From a virus, in the IMG/VR virus record IMGVR_UViG_3300037826_000058, positions 1 to 64,000 of that record: a stretch of 64,000 nucleotides of DNA; one strand, 5' to 3'. The position numbers and the translations under genes are program-made. Numbering within the stretch: the stretch's first letter is position 1; the number at the start of each line of letters is the position of its first letter. The notes beneath the pieces were generated by a model. That model was given only the letters and a program-made list of their open reading frames with translations, was not told where the DNA came from and did not search any database. Positions 57,101 to 64,000 of this stretch are shown one piece after another.

Positions 57101-59710
57101 TATTTCGTCAAAGTAGTAGCTTCCATATTCGTCCATCGCGCCAGAGCCAGGCTTGCCAAACTTGGCGCTTACCAGAGATGAGCTGCTGTTGCTCAGGCTT
57201 GTTAGGCTTAAATCAGGGCTACCGCTCACGTCATCAACCCAGAGCTTCATAAACCCATCGCCATCACCAGCGTACCAATCTATCTCAATCCAGTGGGGTT
57301 CATCTGTTATATTATGCCAGTATGCCCACCCTCCGGCGCTTTCGTAGATTGCCAAACGATGTGTTGAGGAAGCATAGTCTATTTGCATCCTGACAATGCC
57401 CGTTCCACCAGAGTTTTCCATTTGGAAAACAGTGTTCTCGTCAAAGTCAATGCTGTTGGGGTCTAGGTAGAAGCGTAATCTGACTCGTGTTTGACTGCTG
57501 AAATCCACCTGTCCAAACACAACACCCGACCCCGACGGTGCGACATCCATACCATAATCTGTGCTTGCCATGGCTGCCGTGGCATTTGCCGCAAGCGTAC
57601 CGTCTGTGGTGTCAGTGGAGTCAAATTCTGAGAGATCACCCTCCTCAAAATCAATATCGAAAAGGGATGCTAGGGTTGTTGTGGTCGTGGTGCTCGTGGT
57701 GGTGGTGCTTGTTGTTGTTGTCGTCGTTGTGGTAGTTGTCGTCGTTGTAGTTGTAGTGCTTGTGGTAGTCGTCGTCGTACTTGTTGTGGTCGTAGTGGTT
57801 GTTGTCGTGGTTGTGGTGGTTGTCGTGGTCGTCGTGGTCGTAGCGATACCTATCTCATCCCCGCTATCATTTGCCTCGAATTCGTCCATGTAGAACGTAC
57901 CAGATGTACCCGTGTCGATACCCCACGAAGGGCCAAAGTTCATCCAGGTAATACCCTCGAATCCAGCGTAGTTGTCTAGGCTGCTTATGCTATAATGGAA
58001 AATACCATCTACATATAGTCTTACTTCACCGTCTTCTGAGCTAGACGTACCAGCTCTTGAGACCCATACTTCTACATAGTGTGACGCATCACTGATGTTT
58101 CTCCAGCTACTGGTGTGATAAGTACCATCATCTTCTTTGGTTCTTGTTGCTATGCTATGTGAACCACTACCACTACTATCGTAGCTCATCAAAACCTCTA
58201 CGAAGTCGTGGTTGTTCGCGTTGGATGAACGAACGAGCACAATGGTAAAGTATTCTCCGTCAGCCATAGTCAAGCTGTTGGGGTCAACATAAATTCTGAA
58301 CCGCAAGTTTTGCGTGTCTACGGTGACATTTTTGCGACCATACATTGTTTCTTGGTCATCAATGACATATTGAACACCGTAATTTGTACCACCTAGCGCG
58401 GCCCCAGCAGCAACGGACATATCACCGCTCGCCGTATCGGCGCTGTCATATTCGCTTAGATCATTACCTTCGTGGGTAATGACAAAGAGTCGTCCTGTTG
58501 GAGCTAGGGTAGTTGTTGAAGTAGTGGTTGTACTGGTGGTTGTTGTCGTGGTGCTGGTGGTCGTTGTACTTGTCGTGCTGACTGTAGTAGTGCTGGTGGT
58601 GCTAACCGTAGTCGTGCTAGTGGTTGTTGTCGTGGTGGTTGTTGTTGTAGTTGTCGTTGTGCTAGTACCGCTTACATACTCATAGGCCCCAATATCATAA
58701 GCGTACCCTTGGGGGCGAGAATAGTCGTCGTAATCATCCGTTACTTCGGCTATGGTATCACCGCTGTCAATAGCAGGAGAACTAGACTGCAAATGATAAT
58801 CGCTACCCACACTTACAAACTGAGGATTGATGTATTGTGAGTGATCGCCATTGCTGGTGTTGGCAACATATTGAGATACGCTGTAGTAGCTGCCACCCCA
58901 GTAAATGGGGCTACTCACACCATAATAAATGTTGTAGTCGCTACTGACCTGACCCGTGCTGTGCGAGCCGACCTTCAATCCAATCTGTCCACCCGTTAGA
59001 TAAAAAATGTTGTTCTTGATGGTGGCATTGGTCACACCATCGATGCCTGACCCGGCTTCGTAGAAATCAATCGCCACATCGCAATCATAGAAAGTGTTAT
59101 TATAAATCTCGATGTCTTGGGCACCATCCGTCATGATCACGCCCCAATGTCCACCTTCGATGATGTTATTGTAAACCTTCAGCCCGTTGACATTGGTGTC
59201 GTGCCAACCGTGGATACTACCAGCGGTCGTGTTCCAAAAGTGGCAGCCCCGGATAGTCACATCGCCTACGTTGTTGCCCCCGGTGTAGATATGGTGGTCT
59301 TGATTGGTGTCGCTTCCGTTGTCGTGCATATCGAGGTCTTCGAGAATGATATGCCATGCACCGTTGTTGAGCAGGATTGCCCCGTTGCCCCACTGGTCAT
59401 CGTAGTTCCTAATTGTAAGACCAATGATGTGCAAATAATTCGACTGTAAGTATAGACACTCTCCTATGGAGTTTTGTCCATCGAAGATTGGTGTTTCACC
59501 GGGATAATTACGGAAGGTGATATAAGCACCACTTGTACCATCACCGCTTGACCAATCAGTTCCTCCTTGTCCATAGTACACACCCCCACGCGCATATAGA
59601 GTGTCACCTGGGCTAAGATATGTTGAGGCGTGCCCAAAGGTTCTCCATGGGTCATTGATTGTCCCGCTTCCACCGTCGTTCCCGCTAGGGGATATGTAAT
59701 AATTAGCCAT
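54140..59710 (-). CDS. Giant tail protein: beta-helix, four LamG-like modules, five poly-Thr linkers
   Basis: 1856 residues. N-terminal right-handed beta-helix (about 1-345) with pectate-lyase/PL9 and DUF1565 features (YYISPSGNDGGSGT opening, repeats of x-I-x-N-N-x-F/I). Four concanavalin-like modules (about 403-621, 681-881, 936-1146, 1189-1411) each open with a H-E-x-G-D/N-L/V-S motif and end M/D-E-x-x-x-N. They are separated by threonine linkers of about 30-60 residues. The C-terminal part (1441-1856) resembles repetitive tail-fibre or tail-tip sequence ending in a trimerisation-like segment. Probably the main host-surface glycan-binding and -degrading fibre. Confidence 0.8.
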   Translation of the reverse strand: MANYYISPSGNDGGSGTINDPWRTFGHASTYLSPGDTLYARGGVYYGQGGTDWSSGDGTSGAYITFRNYPGETPIFDGQNSIGECLYLQSNYLHIIGLTIRNYDDQWGNGAILLNNGAWHIILEDLDMHDNGSDTNQDHHIYTGGNNVGDVTIRGCHFWNTTAGSIHGWHDTNVNGLKVYNNIIEGGHWGVIMTDGAQDIEIYNNTFYDCDVAIDFYEAGSGIDGVTNATIKNNIFYLTGGQIGLKVGSHSTGQVSSDYNIYYGVSSPIYWGGSYYSVSQYVANTSNGDHSQYINPQFVSVGSDYHLQSSSPAIDSGDTIAEVTDDYDDYSRPQGYAYDIGAYEYVSGTSTTTTTTTTTTTTTTSTTTVSTTSTTTVSTTSTTTTSTTTTTTSTTTTSTTTLAPTGRLFVITHEGNDLSEYDSADTASGDMSVAAGAALGGTNYGVQYVIDDQETMYGRKNVTVDTQNLRFRIYVDPNSLTMADGEYFTIVLVRSSNANNHDFVEVLMSYDSSGSGSHSIATRTKEDDGTYHTSSWRNISDASHYVEVWVSRAGTSSSEDGEVRLYVDGIFHYSISSLDNYAGFEGITWMNFGPSWGIDTGTSGTFYMDEFEANDSGDEIGIATTTTTTTTTTTTTTTTTTTTSTTTTTTSTTTTTTTTTTTTTTTTSTTTTSTTTTTTLASLFDIDFEEGDLSEFDSTDTTDGTLAANATAAMASTDYGMDVAPSGSGVVFGQVDFSSQTRVRLRFYLDPNSIDFDENTVFQMENSGGTGIVRMQIDYASSTHRLAIYESAGGWAYWHNITDEPHWIEIDWYAGDGDGFMKLWVDDVSGSPDLSLTSLSNSSSSLVSAKFGKPGSGAMDEYGSYYFDEIYANSSGDSIGEATTTTTTTTTTTTTTTTTTTTTTSTTSTTTSTTTTSLTTTTTTTTTSTTTTTTSTIFCIDHEEGDLSDYDVTETGGGDLTVAAAAALAGTNYGLNILIDNTDNIYGIKNFSAPSTDLRIRFYIDPNSMTFGTDEWFWTFQVHCSSAPHEIADITLGYNGSDYQIRTYAEEDDYTEHYGSWVTITDASHYVEIHLERASNSTAGDGRLRMWVDGSLEDTISNLDNYDAFGVIDGIWVGPIWGIDAGTSGTLYMDEVVGNTTGTEIGPLTTTTTTTTTTTTTTTTSTTTTSTTTTTTTSTSTTSTTTTLASGELFNITHEYGNVSDWWDGSAGSDISINASSALAGTNYGLEILGDGDGGTDCRVWKDINPSADLRFRLYFHPHDTIRDYQLVESFPIWVGEGDGSGGVVNLLLRFFIFASSDEGTGITKLRVTAYQDGGLSSVSSSSYQTDTDVEEFVEIYIQRESSDGASDGQVDFYIHDVLQESLTGLENYNLFESTDVFVVGPENARRFNGTVSVDEIRANDDGDAIGPVATGTTTTTTTTTTTTTTSITTTSTTTTLASGQFRMDVKDSVSGAQLFAVSDILRMKAFDGTNVLDNWLKIHSVESGGDDYHSYVVERMDGTAGTFPSGTAVVNYGQSGSGYIKMTSDAADSPYIDIATHSGEPWTDATLHVRMGILSGLGIFTEPPTQPDDEYGIAVSSDLSSSTANHIVMSNYRLAIYGAEQEWWDNSGNVRGSVIPTATGAQDLFWLGTQASKKFRVTAEGNLYIASADLTITDGAFDLRSSTSGARIEITDTQIAGYDSNNVRQFYINASNGEAYCGGGAVTLDEDGIKLANDHLYPYNSIRWGSAEDASAYIQCRHTGSQTMYIRSVNAYLTGDNTSSIRIQATSLNTSTAGALITLSSAPSISFSLDGSTAMFLTGGNTFISGGLNVGGSSSDEPNAGEIHFNSSTYRLRRNGTHIEWYNGSSWVQLD
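55395..55470 (-). repeat. Poly-Thr linker 5 (triplet repeat)
   Basis: Minus-strand ACN-rich triplets coding Thr with rare Ser/Ile, between module 4 and the C-terminal part. Confidence 0.8.
56145..56270 (-). repeat. Poly-Thr linker 4 (triplet repeat)
   Basis: About 42 codons of Thr with spaced Ser, between modules 3 and 4. Confidence 0.8.
56905..57065 (-). repeat. Poly-Thr linker 3 (triplet repeat)
   Basis: About 53 codons of Thr with spaced Ser and one Leu, between modules 2 and 3. Confidence 0.8.
57671..57845 (-). repeat. Poly-Thr linker 2 (triplet repeat)
   Basis: About 58 codons of Thr with spaced Ser, between modules 1 and 2. Confidence 0.8.
58503..58668 (-). repeat. Poly-Thr linker 1 (triplet repeat)
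   Basis: About 55 codons of Thr/Ser with two VST units, between the beta-helix and module 1. Confidence 0.8.
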
Positions 59711-59722
59711 ACTTGCCTCTTT

Positions 59723-60406
59723 TTAGTTAGTAGGTCTTAATGTTTCCCAGTTTGTAGGGAGAATAGAAGGGCGCCCTTTATATATTCCCCCTGTGAGAAC
59801 GGAGTTTTCTCCGAAATGATAGCAATATACACCTTTGATGTATCCCACCTGGTATCCTAAACGCCTAGCCCAACTGCACATTGTCATTTGCGGAGCTGTT
59901 CCTAAATCATGGCGGTGAGGGGTGCTCATCTGCCTACTGCATTTGCGTCTGATGAAGCTAAAGGTTCCCCCCACCACCTGACACACAACAACATCACCAC
60001 GATCTTCCTTTGTCACACGCTTGGCCCCAGGGTGGTCGAGGGCCATAATGCCTAAATCTTTGTGTTTTCTAATGGTTTGAATACCCTGTGATAACCAGTC
60101 CGGTTCGACATTAGGGCATAACATGTCATCATCAACATGTACGTAAACTGGTGATGCCCCAATGCGTGACTCTTGCATCAGGTTGTTCATCTGCCCCTGT
60201 TGTTCCTGATGCAACGTGATTGTTTCGAGCACCCCCTGTTGAAACAGACTAATTACATATTCTGTTGTACCGTCGCTTGATGCGTCATCAATAATGTGTA
60301 GCTTGTACGGTGACTTTGTGCAACGCCTTATGCGATTGAGTGTTCGTTTGAGATAGTCTATACGATTGGTTGTAGTGACAATGATGTCAATTGGTTCTAC
60401 ACCCAT
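59723..60406 (-). CDS. Family 2 glycosyltransferase (GT-A fold)
   Basis: 227 residues. PIDIIVTTTNRIDYLKRTL opening, IIDDASSDGTTEYV (nucleotide-binding Asp pair) and VHVDDDMLCP (DxD metal site) are diagnostic of GT2 enzymes. It transfers a sugar from a nucleotide-sugar donor. Soluble, no membrane helices. It overlaps the next glycosyltransferase gene by 10 bp and ends 13 bp before the giant tail gene, suggesting that it modifies a virion protein. Confidence 0.85.
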   Translation of the reverse strand: MGVEPIDIIVTTTNRIDYLKRTLNRIRRCTKSPYKLHIIDDASSDGTTEYVISLFQQGVLETITLHQEQQGQMNNLMQESRIGASPVYVHVDDDMLCPNVEPDWLSQGIQTIRKHKDLGIMALDHPGAKRVTKEDRGDVVVCQVVGGTFSFIRRKCSRQMSTPHRHDLGTAPQMTMCSWARRLGYQVGYIKGVYCYHFGENSVLTGGIYKGRPSILPTNWETLRPTN

Positions 60407-61041
60407 CTGCTTTCAAACAACTGTTTGTTATGCACATATATTTCGTGTTGCCCCTTCAACTTCCCCCAGCTGGCGTTACCGACATGATTGACATGCCCCA
60501 CCTTCCGAAAGCGATATCCAGCTTGTTCGATGCGCTCCCACAAATCACGATCTTCAAACATACCCATCTGGTATCTTTCGTCTAGGATACCCACACGATT
60601 GATAACTTCACGCCTAGTCATCCACAGGGCTCCGAACATATGCCCCTTGGGGGCCTCCTCAATTCCCACCCTCCGCTTGGGGTCATGGTCTAGCAGATGC
60701 GAACTGATAGCACCAATACCGTCAATCCAAGCATGCTGTGCTTGTTCTATCCAATTATCTAGTATCTCGATGTCGTTGTTGGAAACTACTATCCAGTGAG
60801 AGGAAGATGCTTCTATGCCTTGATTAACCGCTGGCCCATATCCCCTGTTGGTTTTGTTTCTGATGTAAAAATCACTTACCGCTTTCATATAGGATATGCC
60901 TATAGTGGATGCGTTGTCAACAATGATAATATTGTGCTGGGGGCAATATTCTCTGAAACTGTCAACGCATCGCTTGGTATAACCTAGCAACTCCCTGTCT
61001 ATAATCCAGCATGGGATTATGATGTCAGCTCGGTTGTCCAT
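60397..61041 (-). CDS. Family 2 glycosyltransferase (rhamnosyl/galactosyl-like)
   Basis: 214 residues from ATG 61041 (GAGGGGG upstream; the frame continues to 61086). DIIIPCWI, IIIVDNASTIGISYM, VSNNDIEIL (DxD equivalent) and GILDERYQMGMFEDRDLWER are the GT2 pattern of dTDP-rhamnose/galactose transferases. Soluble. Second member of the glycosyltransferase trio. Confidence 0.85.
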   Translation of the reverse strand: MDNRADIIIPCWIIDRELLGYTKRCVDSFREYCPQHNIIIVDNASTIGISYMKAVSDFYIRNKTNRGYGPAVNQGIEASSSHWIVVSNNDIEILDNWIEQAQHAWIDGIGAISSHLLDHDPKRRVGIEEAPKGHMFGALWMTRREVINRVGILDERYQMGMFEDRDLWERIEQAGYRFRKVGHVNHVGNASWGKLKGQHEIYVHNKQLFESRWV

Positions 61042-62293
61042 GAACCCCCTCGATAGCGGAATGTAAGTTGTGTCGCCACACCGCATCTAGGCTGCGTGTA
61101 AGCCTTGCCCTTTGATGCGCTTTCATTATGGGGCTGTGTTCCATTTGTCGTTTAATGCACAACGCTACCCAATGCATATAGTCATTGCGGTTGCCGTACT
61201 CGGTTATTGTATCCCCTGGCATACCGTTGTTCAAATTGATGGATGAGCTGAATTTTGCCATTTGTGCATATCCTGCGTATTGATGGAATACAGATAGGTC
61301 GTAGTTGAGCATCAACCCCATACGTTTCCACATAGCCTCATGCAATATCAAGGGGTCGCTCTCGCTACGCGAGGGGTGTACCATTACGTCACCTACTTCC
61401 ATCAAGTCCATGACTACCCTGTGAGGTACGCTGTATCCTTTGTGGTCAGAGGTAAACAATACAATGTCTCCATAGTCCTCCTTGATTTTTTCACGGTAGC
61501 GCTTCTTGTCGCCCGCCGTGCTGTGAAAGTCACATATTACCACCTTTACACGCGCCCCCATTTGTTTAAGATGTTCAAATATTTCACAGATAATATGAGG
61601 TTGCTTGCCCCGATCTAGTCTACAGGGATAAACAGCGATAATGTCCATTTGCATCAGATCACTATCGTGTACAATTTCTTGTGAAAGGGGGTGCATCTCT
61701 CCCAAAAAATCAATTGGGTTTGGAATCACCAATACTTGGTCGCGTTCATATCCATACAATTGGCGCTTTCGCTCTATTTCCTCAGCATGCATCGCCACTA
61801 GATAAGAATACGGAAATTGCCCTACCAGCTCTTGCCCTAGTGTTTTGTCTAGTTGCATAACGCGGTCGGGTGTGCCCATGTTGGTTGCGCTGTGTACCCA
61901 ATGCAACCAGCGCATATCGGGTCGCTTCTTGGCTATTCTTCTTGCTGCTATATGGTGTTTCCACATATCTGGCTGATAAATCAGGTCGTGCGTCAAGACT
62001 ACATTAACATTAGATAGCGCATTCCCCATTTGCTCTTCGATGATGTCTATCTCCTTTTCGCTTTGTTGTGATATAACCTCAACACGGTTTTTACCAAAGC
62101 GACCAGATTCTATTTTGACAACCTCGGCACCGGGATAGTGTTTTGCATCATTATCGTTGAAATGCTCTCTTACCAGTAATTTATATTGATATCCTGCACG
62201 GTGGAGCATCTTTCCTTGGTCTCGTACCACTCGACACAGCGAGTAAGCGTTATCAAAATTAACGAAATCAGTTACTATTGCTACCTTTTTCAT
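61025..62293 (-). CDS. GT4-like glycosyltransferase (GT-B fold)
   Basis: 422 residues. Two Rossmann-like halves; the second has IIAVYPCRLDRGKQPHIICE, then HPSRSESDPLILHEAMW, the E-x7-E-like donor site of GT4 enzymes. The N-terminal half starts VAIVTDFVNFDNAYSLCR. It overlaps the next gene by 17 bp and the upstream tail-fibre gene by 4 bp. Confidence 0.8.
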   Translation of the reverse strand: MKKVAIVTDFVNFDNAYSLCRVVRDQGKMLHRAGYQYKLLVREHFNDNDAKHYPGAEVVKIESGRFGKNRVEVISQQSEKEIDIIEEQMGNALSNVNVVLTHDLIYQPDMWKHHIAARRIAKKRPDMRWLHWVHSATNMGTPDRVMQLDKTLGQELVGQFPYSYLVAMHAEEIERKRQLYGYERDQVLVIPNPIDFLGEMHPLSQEIVHDSDLMQMDIIAVYPCRLDRGKQPHIICEIFEHLKQMGARVKVVICDFHSTAGDKKRYREKIKEDYGDIVLFTSDHKGYSVPHRVVMDLMEVGDVMVHPSRSESDPLILHEAMWKRMGLMLNYDLSVFHQYAGYAQMAKFSSSINLNNGMPGDTITEYGNRNDYMHWVALCIKRQMEHSPIMKAHQRARLTRSLDAVWRHNLHSAIEGVHGQPS

Positions 62294-63150
62294 ATAGTAG
62301 TTACCTCATTTTCTAATACCCCAGCCTCAAGTACCATAAACGTTCCTCCAGCCGCGTGTATCTCTTCCTTGACAAAAATGGACGCTCGAAGCTCGCCCCT
62401 GATGGTTACATCATGCAACTCGGCTGTTCCATCAGCGTTGATGCGCATTCCCTTCAAACCACTTGTGAAGTTGCTTGATTGAATACGCTTGTTGGGGCCA
62501 TCTATCTGTATCACCGGGGAACCTGTTCCCACAGTTACCACACCATCGACATCCAGTGTGCCTATGTGTCCAGCATTGGCGTCGATAGTACCTGTTATGT
62601 TCGCATTTGTTGCAGTAAAAGCTCCTCCTTTGGTTACTCTAAACGGTGCCGAACCCGCTGTGCTGTGTCCAACCCAGATGCGATATGTGGCATCTTGAGC
62701 GTCTAACCTCACAATATCTGTACCGCTACCAAGCTCTAAATACCCGTCGGAATGTAGCGTGGCATTGTTCTTTGCTAGGTTGTCAGAGTTGATTGTCCAC
62801 CCACCGATTGCACCGGCGGTTGCGGTAATTGTACCTGTAATCGTTGCACTTGATGCTACCAGGTTCCCGTCGCTATCTACACGGAAGGGAGCTGACGCGC
62901 GGGTGGCGTTACCTGCCCAGAACCTCCAATCTGTACCCGCTGTGACCTCGGAATTTAGGCCAACCTGTCCGTTATCTGAAATCAGAGTGTAGACGCCAAT
63001 CTCAAAGCCACCAACATGCCCCCCTAGCAGATTGTTACGACCGCTTCCAGTAACAGCGGTGTAACCACCCGTCTTAGAGCGTGAAGCTACATAGGGTCGC
63101 AATGCATCTACGTCCCCCCTGACATTCCTTTTGTGTGGTCTAAGTGTCAT
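62290..63150 (-). CDS. Tail-tip or fibre protein with repeated beta segments
   Basis: 286 residues. Repeats such as APFRVDSDGNLVASSATITG and APFRVTKGGAFTATNANITG are characteristic of phage tail-tip (J-like, DUF1983-type) and fibre proteins that trimerise through beta-strands. It is similar in style to the C-terminus of the giant tail protein. Coupled by ATGA-type overlaps to both neighbours. Confidence 0.7.
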   Translation of the reverse strand: MTLRPHKRNVRGDVDALRPYVASRSKTGGYTAVTGSGRNNLLGGHVGGFEIGVYTLISDNGQVGLNSEVTAGTDWRFWAGNATRASAPFRVDSDGNLVASSATITGTITATAGAIGGWTINSDNLAKNNATLHSDGYLELGSGTDIVRLDAQDATYRIWVGHSTAGSAPFRVTKGGAFTATNANITGTIDANAGHIGTLDVDGVVTVGTGSPVIQIDGPNKRIQSSNFTSGLKGMRINADGTAELHDVTIRGELRASIFVKEEIHAAGGTFMVLEAGVLENEVTTI

Positions 63151-64000
63151 CGTAAATCACTCATTCGTGCTACTAATGCGTCCAACGAGTCATCCTCTAG
63201 ATCAAGAACTATTCTGAGTTGATTATTGGTAGAACTATACTCCATAGAAGTCGCTTGTGAGCACTGCAATCTATCCCAACTTGAAGTTAATAAATCGGCT
63301 GTCGGTATTAAGTCTGAAATCTTGAAATAGCTTTTTGAATACTTTATAGGTGACCACAAGGGATAACGTTTATTGTAACTATCGAGAATATAACCTGACG
63401 ACAAAACTATACTCTTAGATAAAAGTGGGTTACTGAATTTTTCCCGATACAGCTCTGCGTAGTTTTCAGCAATAGCTCTTGTTGCGTCGCCTGCAGACAC
63501 GATAATTTCTCTTCGCCAGTAATCCGATATACTGGTTGTATCTGTGAGATAAGATATTTGCGGTTCTATGCTTATCACCCCATCATTTTCCATGTCTCTA
63601 TAAATGACTTTAACCGCATTCCTCATTTCTTGCACTGAACGCTCCATTACTCTAGAACTTGGTGCTAGCATGGAACGGTAGATACTCCAATCATACGTAC
63701 CATCATTGACCTGTGCTTTGAAATATGGTATTGGTTTCTGAGGGCTTGTACCATCAAATGCGGCGTTTTTCAACCAATAATTCCACTGATTATTTGAACT
63801 GTCGCTCCATGATGATAGCTTGTCAATCAATTCCCCTGGATACATTCCACCCTGTTCAATAGGTGGTTCCCAAAACCCCACTACGGTGTTTGTCTCATCT
63901 ATGTTGCTCTGATTGTCGCTAGCAAAGGGAACGTCATTTGTTAGAGCCTCTTTAATAACTTCGCTGGTGGTTTTATAGGCGTAGTTCTTTAGCGCTTGGT
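63147..64000 (-). CDS. Tail protein, 5' end cut by the window edge
   Basis: The frame is open from 63147 to the window edge with no stop, so the protein has at least 284 residues and a GTG at 63881 is probably internal. Helical and aromatic N-terminal part (SSNNQWNYWLKNAAF), then mixed alpha/beta. It directly precedes the fibre protein (ATGA overlap) and is likely a tail-tip or baseplate component; not recognised further. Confidence 0.6.
   Translation of the reverse strand, partial: QALKNYAYKTTSEVIKEALTNDVPFASDNQSNIDETNTVVGFWEPPIEQGGMYPGELIDKLSSWSDSSNNQWNYWLKNAAFDGTSPQKPIPYFKAQVNDGTYDWSIYRSMLAPSSRVMERSVQEMRNAVKVIYRDMENDGVISIEPQISYLTDTTSISDYWRREIIVSAGDATRAIAENYAELYREKFSNPLLSKSIVLSSGYILDSYNKRYPLWSPIKYSKSYFKISDLIPTADLLTSSWDRLQCSQATSMEYSSTNNQLRIVLDLEDDSLDALVARMSDLR

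Noticed and set aside
57561-57893. Plus-strand reading frames rich in poly-valine opposite the tail gene (also near 56121, 56892 and 58479)
   Set aside because: They are the complement of the poly-Thr coding triplets (ACN read backward gives GTN-rich codons) and have no ribosome sites.
55395-58668. CRISPR array or intergenic microsatellites
   Set aside because: The repeats are in-frame threonine codons inside a long gene and have no repeat-spacer unit.

Overview
The window is a contiguous piece of a large tailed bacteriophage genome (Caudoviricetes), or a closely related prophage. The evidence is a large terminase next to a small-terminase-like gene, a holin-like protein, giant tail-associated proteins, and a phage-type replication and nucleotide set: RecA, SSB, DnaB helicase, a Rad52-type annealing protein, class II ribonucleotide reductase with an intein, dCTP deaminase, Dam methylase and a DEDD exonuclease. 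Promoters are sigma70-like (TTGACA, 17 bp, TATAAT), Shine-Dalgarno sites are strong, and genes overlap at ATGA or TAATG junctions, so the host is a bacterium. I cannot name the host. No DNA polymerase, capsid, portal or integrase gene is visible, so the genome extends beyond the window. The right-hand gene runs off the edge, and the left edge cuts an IscB gene.

Layout. 1-2.6 kb (minus): the start of an IscB RNA-guided nuclease gene with its HEARO omega-RNA, placed directly behind the terminase large-subunit gene, then a small-subunit-like gene. 2.6-10.7 kb (plus): recombination and replication operon (HNH protein, PD-(D/E)XK-like nuclease, ribbon-helix-helix protein, RecA, SSB, FtsK-like ATPase) ending in a block of small membrane proteins. 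10.7-23.8 kb (minus): about 38 tightly packed small genes; recognisable ones are the exonuclease, dCTP deaminase, a PP-loop ATPase and Dam methylase, and the rest are mostly short zinc-ribbon, coiled-coil or unknown proteins. 23.8-24.7 kb: non-coding divergent control region, possible origin. 24.7-40.9 kb (plus): accessory or early region made of short transcription units, each with its own promoter, strong hairpins and repeated regulatory elements. It carries a GHKL-ATPase fused to a zincin-like HExxH region, a second FtsK-like ATPase, a long coiled-coil protein and two large structured RNA candidates. 40.9-48.5 kb (plus): RNR with intein, DnaB, Rad52-like protein. 48.5-64 kb (minus): holin, glycosidase and peptidase tail lysin, a split SGNH hydrolase, an 1856-residue beta-helix tail protein with poly-threonine linkers, three glycosyltransferases and further tail-fibre proteins.

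The most unusual content is regulatory and RNA-level. A 17-bp perfect palindrome, TGTAACATSATGTTACA, occurs seven times; six copies lie 11-34 nt before a start codon. A 74-nt two-hairpin element occurs twice with a compensatory base-pair change. A 180-nt leader is closed by a 25-bp helix. A stretch of about 580 nt at 38 kb is multi-helical and has no convincing gene. GC-rich hairpins ending in CGATC recur between genes, and a cluster of CCCCATATATGGGG-type palindromes precedes the Rad52-like gene. The threonine-rich tail linkers beside three glycosyltransferases suggest a phage-encoded glycosylated tail. All functional statements rest on reading motifs in the sequence; no database search was run.
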